DNA from: Caballeronia grimmiae | GTDB taxonomy: Bacteria > Pseudomonadota > Gammaproteobacteria > Burkholderiales > Burkholderiaceae | Direction of reading: 5' to 3' | Length of the DNA stretch: 64,000 nt | Assembly: GCF_000698555.1 (NCBI RefSeq) | Contig: NZ_JFHE01000006.1 | Coordinates: forward strand, 186,001-250,000 | In this document: positions 53,421 through 62,224 of the stretch, piece by piece | Layout of the letters: every line of letters starts with the position of its first letter | Position numbering within the stretch: the first letter of the stretch is position 1 | Position numbers and translations under genes: made by a program | Notes under the pieces: model-generated | Seen by the model: the letters and a program-made list of their open reading frames with translations, nothing else | The model's database searches: none | Told to the model about the DNA's origin: nothing

Positions 53421-54275
53421 TCAGATGGAAGGCGCAGGCAACGTGGTCGGCACGTCCATCGTCGAGCCGAACCACTTCTCCTGCAGCTTCTTCATGGTGC
53501 CGTCGCTATTGGCCTTGGCGATGCCATCGCTGAAGAGCTTCAGAAGCGCGGCGCTGTCGGCATCCTTGCGGGCAACCCACGCGAAGTAGCTCTTCGGACC
53601 GATGGTCTGCGGCAGCACGGCGAACACGCCCGGACGCGACTTCAGCAGCGGCCCGAGATTGGCCACCGACTGCGCGACTGCATCAAGCCGGCCGACCGCC
53701 AGGTCCGCATAGGCTTCGTCGAACGCGACGTATTGCTTGATCTGCTTCAGACCGGGGCCGCCGGCTTCTTTCAGCTTCTTGTCGAGTGCCATCAGGGCCT
53801 GCAGTTGCGCGGACCCGGTCTGCGATCCGACAACCTTGCCGTTGAGATCGCTCGGCGCCTTGATCGATGCATCGCCCTGGCGCATCAGCACGCCGGTGGT
53901 CGCATCCGCGACGGGCACGGTGAACGCGAAGTGCTCCGCGCGATCCTTGTTGACCGTCACCGCTGTGACGACCACATCGAAGCGCTTGGCATCGAGACCC
54001 GGCAACAAGCCCTGAAACGGCAGATCGAGCTGCTTGACCTTCACGTCGGGCAGGGACTTCAGCACGTAGGCCATCAGATCCGCGTCGTAGCCGACGATCT
54101 TGCCGTTGTCCACATATTCGAACGGCGCATAACGCGCTTCCGTGGCGATCGTGATTTCCTTGTTCGACTTGATGCGTCCGAGCAGATCATCCGCGTGCGC
54201 GTAAGACGGCGCAGCCGCGTTGAGCGCGACCGCGCCTGTGAGTGCGATCAGCAAACGGCGAAGACCCTGGTTCAT
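53421..54275 (-). CDS. Polar amino-acid ABC transporter binding protein
   Basis: A 284-residue family-3 solute-binding protein. The signal peptide is about residues 1-28 (cut near A-H-A-D-D). The mature part begins L-L-G-R-I-K-S-N-K-E-I-T-I-A-T-E-A-R-Y-A-P-F-E-Y-V and has G-Y-D-A-D-L-M and D-V-V-V-T-A-V-T-V-N-K-D-R-A. The Asp and Arg in these blocks usually grip the amino and carboxyl groups of the ligand, so the ligand should be an amino-acid-like compound. AAGGAGA precedes the ATG. It is the first gene of the operon, whose promoter lies between 54276 and the next gene. Confidence 0.9.
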   Translation of the reverse strand: MNQGLRRLLIALTGAVALNAAAPSYAHADDLLGRIKSNKEITIATEARYAPFEYVDNGKIVGYDADLMAYVLKSLPDVKVKQLDLPFQGLLPGLDAKRFDVVVTAVTVNKDRAEHFAFTVPVADATTGVLMRQGDASIKAPSDLNGKVVGSQTGSAQLQALMALDKKLKEAGGPGLKQIKQYVAFDEAYADLAVGRLDAVAQSVANLGPLLKSRPGVFAVLPQTIGPKSYFAWVARKDADSAALLKLFSDGIAKANSDGTMKKLQEKWFGSTMDVPTTLPAPSI

Positions 54276-55322
54276 GATGCTCTCCTTGCGTGTGGGCTAT
54301 TGTGAAAACAATCGGACTTTAATTCAAGTAACTTGAATGGAATTCATTAGGCATGAAGCGTGCCAATGAGCGACGCCAGCAGGCAAAGGCCTTGCAGGTT
54401 GCTCGTGCACGTAAAGAGGGGGCCGACGCGTTCGCGTGCACCGTTGGTGCGACTTCGTGCACCCCTTTGGGAACGGTCATGCGTCTGTCGACTTGTGCGC
54501 CCAGGAGCCTTGCGTCTGGCGTCCAGCGCGAGCAGCGGACGTCGGATACGCACGAACGGAAAGGTGGCTGCATGGAAACGCACCGTCACTAAGATGGGCG
54601 AAGCAGGCATATGCCCAGGCAACGCGCCGTCATGAGGAGCAGGGCCAATTACGCCCCGCGGCGCGATGGGCGCTTCAGCCGACGCTTTTCAGGGGAACTC
54701 GCTCGAACGTCCGCGAGGCCAATTTGTCCACTTCAGCGTTGTCTGTCGCAGGAGCGTCGCGGGGCACCGGCAACAAGTTGCGGTTCGACGACCCCGATCG
54801 ATGCTGAAGCGAGGAGGGCGCTTGCTGTCATTCAGAAAGAGGAGTTATCTTTATGGCGGCGTTTTGCAGCAGTTTTTGTGGAGCACATGAACGCGAGACT
54901 CCGATGCGACGCTATCTCGTAGAGCGGTCGCCGAAGTGGTCTTCGGTCGCCTCGCGCTTCGAATCGGCGGTCGGAACTGGCACAGTGACGACAGCTTCCA
55001 TCCAGAGCGCGGTACCAAGTAAGGACTTGTGGCCCCGTGAACACCGGCTTTTTCGGTCAACGGCTCGAGTGTGGCGAGACAAGCGGACACCGGCTTATGC
55101 CAATTAATACGGAGTGCATGAACGCTCGGACTCAAGCTGGCGCGTGGCAACTGGTCGCGGCGCGAGGTCCCCGAGGCTTTTGCGATGATTCAGCGCGGTG
55201 CTGCTTCCTGCTCGGACTAGATCGCTCGAAGCACCGCTGCTTGCATGCGGCGCGCTCCAGATCATCTGCAACTAGGCGTTGCTCGCCGCTTTCCCACATG
55301 TACGTCTCGACGGAGACCGTTC
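54276..55322. other. Gene-poor interval with decayed-looking sequence
   Basis: 1,047 bp between the divergent binding-protein and YncE-like genes. Many frames overlap, but none shows a known family. The best candidate is an 84-codon frame at 54853-55107 with GGAG eight bases before its ATG; its codon choice is unlike the neighbours. The interval must include the promoter of the nitrogen operon and probably that of the YncE-like gene. Confidence 0.35.
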
Positions 55323-56363
55323 ATGAACCCGTTACAACAGATTCGGCGGCTTTGCTCTCTTATTGGGGCAGCGCTAGTGCTGGGTGCTTCAATCGGGGCG
55401 TTGCTGCCTTGCGTTGGGGCGGCAGCTGATCAAGGTAACGCGGAGCATCTCCCGCTGCGGCACGTCGCGGACATTCCGATACCGGGACACACGACTCGTT
55501 TCGATTACGAAAGCGGCGATCCTGAGCGTCATCTGTTGATGATTGCCCACTTGGGAGATGGAGAAGTCGTCGCCTTCGATACGCACGATGCGCGCGTCAT
55601 CGCCACGATAACGAACGTCTCTGCCGTGCATGGCGTGCTTGTTATTCCGGAACTGTCGCGGGTATTCGCCTCCGCGACCGGAACGAACGAGATCGTTGCA
55701 ATCGACGAGAAGACGCTACAGGTTGTCGCTCGTATGCCGGGAGGTGTCTATCCCGACGGCATGGCCTACGCGCCCGATGTGCACAAGCTTTATGTCTCCA
55801 ACGAAACCGGGAAGACTGAGACCGTCATTGATGTGTCAACGAACCAGCGCGTGAAGACCATTGCGCTTGATGGTGAGGTCGGCAACACGCAATACGATCC
55901 GGTGTCTCGACACATCTTTGTCAACGTTCAGACGCGTCGGCAGTTGATAGAAATTGACCCTTCGACGGACACGATCGTCGCCCGCATCGACCTGCCCGGA
56001 GCAGACAGGAATCACGGCTTGCTCATCGTTCCGCAATCCCGGCTGGCATTCATCGCTTGTCAGGGGAACAGCAAATTGCTGGTGCTCGATCTGCGCACGA
56101 AGCGCGTATCGCAATCGTTCGAGGTAGGACGCGCCCCCGACGTGCTTGCATTCGATGCTTCGGCAAGCACAGTCTATGTGGCTGGCGAAGCAGGTGTCGT
56201 ATCGATGTTCCGCTATGACGGGACTCGTGTAGCAAAGGCGGGCGAAGGTCCCCTTGGACCGAACGCTCACGTTGTGTATGTCGATGCAATGACGCATCGA
56301 TCGTACTTCCCGCTGAAGAATCTTAACGGCCGCCCGATGTTACGCATCATGGCGCCGCAGTGA
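55323..56363 (+). CDS. YncE-type beta-propeller protein, exported
   Basis: A 346-residue seven-bladed propeller protein. A signal peptide covers about residues 1-35 (M-N-P-L-Q-Q-I-R-R start, cut near G-A-A-A-D). Repeated blade patterns follow: V-V-A-F-D-T-H-D-A-R-V-I-A-T-I, I-V-A-I-D-E-K-T-L-Q-V-V-A-R, K-L-Y-V-S-N-E. YncE-like proteins sit in the periplasm and are often iron-regulated or bind DNA or metals; the role here is unknown. A broken COG4315-like lipoprotein gene follows, a pairing I have seen suggested for surface stress proteins. Confidence 0.83.
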   Translation: MNPLQQIRRLCSLIGAALVLGASIGALLPCVGAAADQGNAEHLPLRHVADIPIPGHTTRFDYESGDPERHLLMIAHLGDGEVVAFDTHDARVIATITNVSAVHGVLVIPELSRVFASATGTNEIVAIDEKTLQVVARMPGGVYPDGMAYAPDVHKLYVSNETGKTETVIDVSTNQRVKTIALDGEVGNTQYDPVSRHIFVNVQTRRQLIEIDPSTDTIVARIDLPGADRNHGLLIVPQSRLAFIACQGNSKLLVLDLRTKRVSQSFEVGRAPDVLAFDASASTVYVAGEAGVVSMFRYDGTRVAKAGEGPLGPNAHVVYVDAMTHRSYFPLKNLNGRPMLRIMAPQ

Positions 56364-56436
56364 TGATGACACCGCGCGGAGGCGGGCGCGCAGACAGACG
56401 AACGCGCATTGAATGGATGTCAGAAGGAGCACGAAT

Positions 56437-56835
56437 ATGCGTCGCTTATCGGAATCGCGGTGCTATTCGCTGTTACTTCGGCGATTGCCGCGTCACCTCA
56501 TGTTATGGATGGCAGGCTCGTTGATGAGCACGGGATGACGCTTTATGTTTGTAGAGGACAAGGAGCACCAGACGTCAATCATGCAAGGGCGACTGTGCGC
56601 GGAACTTTCCGCCCGCGCTCGCAAGCTCGGACAATAGGGCTTCGGACTCGCTGCAACTGGTCGATAAAGGCAACGGTGATCGTCAATGGAACTACAGAGG
56701 TAAGCCCTGCATCGCGGCGTGATGGACAAGAAGCCAGGCGATCGTACAGGTGACGGCCTAAATACTGTCTGGCACAGTGTTCAGCCGCACTGGCGCGAGA
56801 CGAGACCTCGTGAACGTGCGCAACCGACGATGTGA
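56437..56835 (+). pseudogene. COG4315-type lipoprotein gene with frameshifts
   Basis: Remnants of a small secreted protein are spread over three frames. The first is L-I-G-I-A-V-L-F-A-V-T-S-A-I-A-A-S (signal) with G-R-L-V-D-E-H-G-M-T-L-Y-V, which matches the family's x-G-M-T-L-Y-V-F-D start. Then comes D-R-Q-W-N-Y-R-G-K-P near 56680-56710, and D-K-K-P-G-D-R-T-G-D-G-L-N-T-V-W-H near 56727-56777. In intact relatives these join in one frame. At least three frame breaks are needed, including one directly after the ATG at 56437, which has GGAG upstream. Confidence 0.7.
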
Positions 56836-57104
56836 TCGAACTGCCCGCGTGAAGCTCCGTTACGGCAATGGGACCGGACATGAACCGTAGTTGAGGCTCG
56901 ACGGCCGGATAGCGTCGGTAAGTGCTCTTCACTGCGTCGCCGGCACGAGCTCGAAGCTGCATCGGGATGACGTGCAAGGGCAACTTTCAAGACGCTTTTC
57001 CCCTCAAGTTTTGCGTTGTAATGCCGATAGATCACGAGCCGACGAAAATCAGCGGTCAACGCTTCGTCGTGCCCGGAAACAACGTAAAAACGATACGAGG
57101 ATGT

Positions 57105-57497
57105 ATGAGGAAACTGACTTTCGCCGCCGCTATCGCCGCAGGTGCCTTCACGCTGGCAGGGTGCGCCGGCACCGGTAATGACTCGCTGCGCTCGGAAACC
57201 GAGGCGAGTGTGTCCACGAAGATTGTCGACGGTAAGACAACGAAGGACGAGGTCCGTAGCATGTTCGGATCGCCATTGAAGACAGAGTTCACGGACGGGG
57301 GACTGGAGATTTGGCACTACGAGTTGACGAAGCTTCACTCTGACGCCGTCAGCTATATTCCAGTGGTGAACCTTCTGGGCTCGAGCGCGAGCGGCAAGAA
57401 AAAGGAACTGGTTGTTCTGTTCTCTGCCGACAACGTCGTCAAGCGCTATTCGATGAGCGAATCAGCCGTTTCACACAAGACTGGCATCTTCAATTAA
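57105..57497 (+). CDS. SmpA/OmlA-like lipoprotein
   Basis: A 130-residue predicted lipoprotein. The signal peptide ends in a lipobox L-A-G-C at about residues 17-20. The mature part has the small-protein-assembly pattern of BamE/SmpA relatives: D-G-K-T-T-K-D-E-V-R-S-M-F-G-S-P near 42-57, and W-H-Y-E near 70. The C-terminal half is less typical. GAGGATG precedes the ATG at 57105. It is likely anchored in the outer or inner membrane; no partner gene is adjacent. Confidence 0.75.
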   Translation: MRKLTFAAAIAAGAFTLAGCAGTGNDSLRSETEASVSTKIVDGKTTKDEVRSMFGSPLKTEFTDGGLEIWHYELTKLHSDAVSYIPVVNLLGSSASGKKKELVVLFSADNVVKRYSMSESAVSHKTGIFN

Positions 57498-57742
57498 TCA
57501 CAGGGATGGCTTCGGGTCGGGACTATCCCTTCGTTAAGGCCGGGATTGTTGAGGCCCGCACCCAGAACAGTTCGAAGTGTCCGCCCACGCGCATTGCCAA
57601 CTTCATGGCATTAGGCCTTCAGCACCATCGGAAACCGATGCCGCTTGACACCATGTCATGTTGAAAATGCGTTTGTGTGGCCACCACGTCGATAAGTCAA
57701 TAAGCGAGAAGTCAATCGCGTAATACAGGAAGTCTTTGCAGC

Positions 57743-58372
57743 ATGAAGAAAATCAGCGTGGCAGCCGTTCTGCTGTCGACTCTGGCCCTGGCCGGTTGCG
57801 ACGATAAGCCGAGCGACAAACTCTCATCCGAGGTGATTCGGAAGATCGCTGATAACGACTCGACCGAGGGTCTCGAAGTCACCAACTTCGAGCGTGCGAA
57901 CGGGCAGGTCGACCAGAACTCGGCCAACCTCTACAAGGTGACCTACAGCTACAACCTGAGGCTTACCCAACCCTACGCTGAAACGGTGCTCGCGAACGCC
58001 AAGCTCTACCAGAGGGACAAGGCCACCAACGCCAAGCGAGAGACCGGCGCGTTCTTTGATGCGACCGCTTTGGAAAACAGCGTTAATAGCATGCAGCAAT
58101 CGATGCTGGTGAATCAGTGGATCGCCAATCAGGACGATGGTTTCAAAGCACGCCGGGATGCCCTGCTGGATCCGTGTGCTCCGTGTATCGCTTGGTGGAA
58201 TAGCGAAGAAGCTCCGGCGGAAGCGAAAGACCGCCGGATGTCTTTCATAGCGGCATGGATCGCAATGGAACAATACGGATTCAAGGACAGCGCCAAAGTC
58301 GGCGACGCGGTCCCCCGACAAGCCTGGGCCTTCTTCTCCAAGACAGAGAAGGGCTGGCAGTCCGCGAACTAA
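57743..58372 (+). CDS. Hypothetical lipoprotein
   Basis: A 209-residue predicted lipoprotein with signal M-K-K-I-S-V-A-A-V-L-L-S-T-L-A-L-A-G-C, the lipid cysteine at about 19. The mature part is polar and helical, with a C-A-P-C-I-A-W-W-N segment near residues 144-152, a C-x-x-C pair that could bind metal or form a disulphide. I recognise no family. AGGAAG lies 17 bp before the ATG, a long spacing. It is isolated in the gene-poor stretch with the SmpA-like lipoprotein. Confidence 0.65.
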   Translation: MKKISVAAVLLSTLALAGCDDKPSDKLSSEVIRKIADNDSTEGLEVTNFERANGQVDQNSANLYKVTYSYNLRLTQPYAETVLANAKLYQRDKATNAKRETGAFFDATALENSVNSMQQSMLVNQWIANQDDGFKARRDALLDPCAPCIAWWNSEEAPAEAKDRRMSFIAAWIAMEQYGFKDSAKVGDAVPRQAWAFFSKTEKGWQSAN

Positions 58373-58687
58373 TCACAGTCAAAGCAGGGCCGCGGTACCG
58401 CGCCGTCGCTACGCCGCGCGTTTCAGTAGCTAGCTCAAGGGGGACCGTTAGGCAACGCAAGAATCACACGACCGAATTGCTAACGCCTCTGCTGGCGTCG
58501 CATCCGGGCGCGAGTTCAAGTTCCTGGCTACCTCAGTCGACCAATCGAACACGGGCGGCACAGCGGATGCTGCGATTTTTGCCCCGCGACGTCGTCATAG
58601 CGACGGTCTAGAAATCACGGTGGGTTGTCCGGTCTATTCGTCGGTGCCGCGATCATGATGTTCACTCTCGCGACATCATACGATCCT
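58373..58687. other. Intergenic region, no recognised gene
   Basis: 315 bp between convergent genes. It contains the 10-base palindrome GCGGTACCGC, but no T-run and no convincing frame. Confidence 0.4.
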
Positions 58688-59911
58688 TCACGCGCGCGTC
58701 GGCCCCGCGCTCAGCTCACCGGGTCCAAACCTCAACAGACGCAGGAATTCGGGCCCGAGTTCGTCGAGACGGTTCACGCCGAGCAGTCCCATATCCGCAT
58801 GAATCTCGGCCTTCACGAGACCGATGGCGTGCTCGACGCCGGCTTGTCCGCCCACGCACGCCGCGTAGTTCATCGGCCGCCCGATGAAAGCGCATGCCGC
58901 GCCAAGAGCGATAGCCTTCAATACGTCCGTGCCGCGTCGAAAGCCGCTGTCGATCATGAGCGGCATAGCAGGACAGGCTTCCGCGATGGGAGCCAGCATG
59001 CGCATCGGCGAGACCGATCCGTCGAGTTGTCGGCCGCCATGGTTGGACACGATGATGCCGTCCGCTCCGAGGTTTCGCGCAGTCGCGGCATCGTCCGGAT
59101 GCAGAATGCCTTTGATCACCAGGCGACCCTTCCAGCGCGCGCGGATTTCGCGGATCGCATCCCAGTCCAGATGCTCGCGCCCGCTGAAATCCCGGTTGGC
59201 GCGACGGGAGAGCAATGGCTCGCCTCGTTGCGCCGAGGCATTCTCGAAATGCGGCATGCCGTGACGAAGCAGCGTGCGCAGGAACGTGAAGAGCGACCAG
59301 TTCGGATGCGTCAGGCCGTCGCGCAATAGCTGAAAGTTGGGTCTGAGCGGAGTCCTGAACCCGTTGCGCATGTTGTTCTCCCGGTTTGGCACGACTGACG
59401 AGTCCACCGTAACGACCAGCGTCGATACATTGGCGGCGCTGACTCTCTCCACCAGCGCGCGCATTTCTTCCAGCGTTCTGGGCATGTAGATTTGAAACCA
59501 TGCGCCCGGCGCGACTTCGACGACTTCTTCGAGCCGGACGAGCGACGCCGCGCTGAGAATCATGGGCACGCCGCATTCGCGCGCCGCCTGCGCCTGTGCA
59601 AGGTCGCCGCGATAGCCCGTCAACGAACTGATGCCCATCGGCGCAATGCCGACCGGGGACTCGTAGCGCACGCCGAAGAGTTCGATCGACTGGCTTCGCT
59701 GCGACACGTTGCGCAGTACGCGCGGAACGAAGCCGAGTTCGTTGAAGGCCGCGCGGTTGTCCGCGAGGGACGCATTGTCTTCCGTCGCGCCCGCGACGTA
59801 ACCGAAAAGCGGGCGAGGCAGCCTGCGCCTGGCCGCTGCTTCGAAATCGGCGAGCGACAAGAAGCCGCGCATTCGCCGGGAGACGTTTTTGGATTGCCTG
59901 GTTTTGATCAT
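58688..59911 (-). CDS. FMN-dependent alpha-hydroxy-acid dehydrogenase/oxidase
   Basis: A 407-residue TIM-barrel flavoenzyme of the LldD/mandelate dehydrogenase family that oxidises an L-2-hydroxy acid. Active-site parts are G-Y-V-A-G-A-T-E-D near residues 37-45, I-A-P-M-G-I near 89, and the catalytic histidine/arginine motif S-N-H-G-G-R-Q-L-D near 289-297. D-S-G-F-R-R-G-T-D near 322 binds FMN phosphate. The ATG at 59911 is chosen; a TTG at 59920 is possible. It follows an MFS importer gene and may oxidise the imported acid. It could be a lactate, glycolate or mandelate enzyme. Confidence 0.87.
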   Translation of the reverse strand: MIKTRQSKNVSRRMRGFLSLADFEAAARRRLPRPLFGYVAGATEDNASLADNRAAFNELGFVPRVLRNVSQRSQSIELFGVRYESPVGIAPMGISSLTGYRGDLAQAQAARECGVPMILSAASLVRLEEVVEVAPGAWFQIYMPRTLEEMRALVERVSAANVSTLVVTVDSSVVPNRENNMRNGFRTPLRPNFQLLRDGLTHPNWSLFTFLRTLLRHGMPHFENASAQRGEPLLSRRANRDFSGREHLDWDAIREIRARWKGRLVIKGILHPDDAATARNLGADGIIVSNHGGRQLDGSVSPMRMLAPIAEACPAMPLMIDSGFRRGTDVLKAIALGAACAFIGRPMNYAACVGGQAGVEHAIGLVKAEIHADMGLLGVNRLDELGPEFLRLLRFGPGELSAGPTRA

Positions 59912-60031
59912 GCCGCGCAACGACCTTCCGTTTTCCAGTAGTTCCGCGCTCGTCGGTCATCGTCGCTTAAGGACGCGACGAGCGCGCAGACCGTTTGTAT
60001 CCGCCTCGACAGGGCAGGCTTTTGAGCGAAA

Positions 60032-61366
60032 TCAGCGCGTGGCCGCGACCGCATCGTTACCGCCGCGTCCCGCCAGACCGAGACGGAACCACACGACGAG
60101 CGCCCCGGCTCCGAGCAACATCAGGCTGAAGGCTGGCACGAGCATCGGTGCGGAGGTGCTGTGCATGGCCTTTCCGACCCACGGCATGATGTTTTGCGCG
60201 AGGAATCCGCCGACGCTCGAGCCTGCAGCAATGACCGCGAGCGCCGCGGCGCCGCCCGCGCCCTTCATGAACGATGCCGGCAAGAGCCGTGGCGGCAGCG
60301 CCCAGAAGCACGGGATCATCAGATACAGGCAAGGCGCGCCGGCCGAAAGCGCCGCGAAACGCACCGCATTCGAAAACGGCCCGACGCTCGCGATGAAGCA
60401 CAGAATGCCGAGGAACGCCGCAGCGAACGCGGCCATCAGCACAGTGCGAGGACTGCGCAAGCGGCGCGGCAGCCACAGCAGCATCAGTGATGTCAGGAAC
60501 CACGGAATCATGTTGAGCATGCCGTTGACACTGCTCGATACGCCGAAGCCCCGGACAAGGGTAGGGAGCCAGTATGCGATTCCGTAAATCGCAATCGAGA
60601 TCGTGCCATAGCCGATCGAAAAGAGCGCCACCGTCAGGAGCGAGCCGAACGACCAGGCGCCGCCCGTCGCGTGAACCGGCGCCGGATCATGGCGCAGACT
60701 GTCCTCGATGACGTCCTTCTCGCGCTCGGAGAGAAAGCGCGCCGAGCGCGGATTGTCCGGCAGAAAGTACAAGGAGACGAAGGTCAGCAAGACCGCGGGC
60801 GTGCCCGTCGTGAGAAACACCCACTGCCAGCCTTCAAGGCCGAGCAAGCCGTGCAGTTCGAGCGAGAAGCCGCCAATCAACGAGCCGAGCATGTTGCCCA
60901 TGCTGCTGCCAAGCGTGAGCAATCCGATGATGCCGGTGCGCTGGCGCTCCGGAAACCACATGCCGAGATAGAGAATAATGCCGGGATACAGTCCCGCTTC
61001 CGCTGCGCCTAACAGGAAGCGCAGCACCTGGAACGCGGTTTCGGACGGCGTCCACGCGAGCAGCAGCGTCGCGACGCCCCACGTGAACATGATGCGCGAG
61101 ATCCAGCGGCGGGCGCCATACCGATGCATCGCCAGATTGCTCGGCACCTCGCACAACAGATAGCCGATGAAGAACAGCGACGAGGCGAAGCCATACGATG
61201 CCTCGCTCATATGCAGGCTCGTGAGCATCTGCAACTTGGCGAAGCCGATGTTCGCGCGGTCGATATAGGCGGTGAGAAAAATCGCGATGAGAAGCGGCAC
61301 GAGCCGCCACGCCACGCGCGTGAAAAGTTGAGCTTCCACACTTCGGTTTGTCACTAGGGTCTCCAT
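60032..61366 (-). CDS. MFS transporter, ACS-type
   Basis: A 444-residue twelve-helix transporter with the ACS-family start R-L-V-P-L-L-I-A-I-F-L-T-A-Y-I-D-R-A-N-I-G-F and the loop M-H-R-Y-G-A-R-R near 82-89. The F-P-E-R-Q-R motif near 142 and a large cytosolic loop (about 205-235) are standard. The ATG at 61366 sits just after GGAG-type bases in the 85-bp gap behind the RraA-like gene. It probably imports a hydroxy-acid or dicarboxylate used by the flanking enzymes. Confidence 0.88.
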   Translation of the reverse strand: METLVTNRSVEAQLFTRVAWRLVPLLIAIFLTAYIDRANIGFAKLQMLTSLHMSEASYGFASSLFFIGYLLCEVPSNLAMHRYGARRWISRIMFTWGVATLLLAWTPSETAFQVLRFLLGAAEAGLYPGIILYLGMWFPERQRTGIIGLLTLGSSMGNMLGSLIGGFSLELHGLLGLEGWQWVFLTTGTPAVLLTFVSLYFLPDNPRSARFLSEREKDVIEDSLRHDPAPVHATGGAWSFGSLLTVALFSIGYGTISIAIYGIAYWLPTLVRGFGVSSSVNGMLNMIPWFLTSLMLLWLPRRLRSPRTVLMAAFAAAFLGILCFIASVGPFSNAVRFAALSAGAPCLYLMIPCFWALPPRLLPASFMKGAGGAAALAVIAAGSSVGGFLAQNIMPWVGKAMHSTSAPMLVPAFSLMLLGAGALVVWFRLGLAGRGGNDAVAATR

Positions 61367-61451
61367 GCCCGGCGGCTTTCTGCGCTCGCCGTGGCGCTTG
61401 ACGTTATGGTGGCTGTGCGGCGCACTAAGCGCGCCGCGTCGCGATTCCGAA

Positions 61452-62189
61452 TTACTTGCTGCCGTCTGCTTGCCACGCTGCAAATTCCGCTCGCGTCGAC
61501 TCGTCGGGCGGATACAGGCCGAACGTGGAACGGCCTTCGCGCACGCGCGCATCGACCCAATTCTCGAAAAGCGTCATCCTGGCCGCTTCCTCGGCGATTT
61601 CGTTCGCGAGGTGCGCCGGGATCACGACGACGCCTTCCTCATCGCCGACGATGATGTCGCCGGGATACACGGCGACATCGCCACACGCGATCGGCACATT
61701 CAAATCCACAGCGTGGTGGTGTATCAGGTTCGTCGGCGCGGACGGACGAGCCGCATAGCACGGGAAGTCGAGCGAGCGCAGATCCGGCGTGTCGCGAAAT
61801 CCGCCGTCGGTTACGATCCCGGCGACGCCGCGCATCATCATTCGCGTGATAAGGATGCCGCCCGCCGAAGCGGCGCGCGGGTCCTTGCGGGAATCGACGA
61901 CCATGACGTGACCGGCCGGAATTTCTTCGACGCCGCGCCGCTGCGGATGACTCTGATCGGTAAAGACGGACAGGGTGTCGAGGTCCTCGCGCGCCGGTAT
62001 ATAGCGCAGCGTGAACGCCTCGCCGACCATGCGCGCCGCCGCCGGATTGACTGGTAGCACGCCCTGGACGCAGACGTTGCGCAGGCCACGCTTGAAGAGG
62101 GCAGTGGTCAGGGTCGCCGTGCTGACGCCACGAAGGCGCGCGCGGTTCTCTTCGGTGAGCGAAGGGATGGTGTTATTCACTGGAAGCAT
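61452..62189 (-). CDS. RraA-like aldolase/decarboxylase
   Basis: A 245-residue protein of the RraA/HMG-aldolase fold. The substrate- and metal-binding pair is kept in G-G-F-R-D-T near residues 128-133. G-D-E-E-G-V-V-V-I-P near 182-191 is also kept. Intact residues and the catabolic context favour the enzymatic 4-hydroxy-4-methyl-2-oxoglutarate or oxaloacetate aldolase/decarboxylase role over the ribonuclease-E inhibitor role of true RraA. It sits between porin and MFS genes on the same strand. Confidence 0.85.
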   Translation of the reverse strand: MLPVNNTIPSLTEENRARLRGVSTATLTTALFKRGLRNVCVQGVLPVNPAAARMVGEAFTLRYIPAREDLDTLSVFTDQSHPQRRGVEEIPAGHVMVVDSRKDPRAASAGGILITRMMMRGVAGIVTDGGFRDTPDLRSLDFPCYAARPSAPTNLIHHHAVDLNVPIACGDVAVYPGDIIVGDEEGVVVIPAHLANEIAEEAARMTLFENWVDARVREGRSTFGLYPPDESTRAEFAAWQADGSK

Positions 62190-62224
62190 CCTGTTGAAGG
62201 CAAAGCCGGGTGTGTGGCGACTCG

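Noticed and set aside
56765..56785. TGGCAC near 56770 as a sigma-54 promoter.
   Set aside because: The GC pair and TTGC box are missing at the required ten-base spacing.
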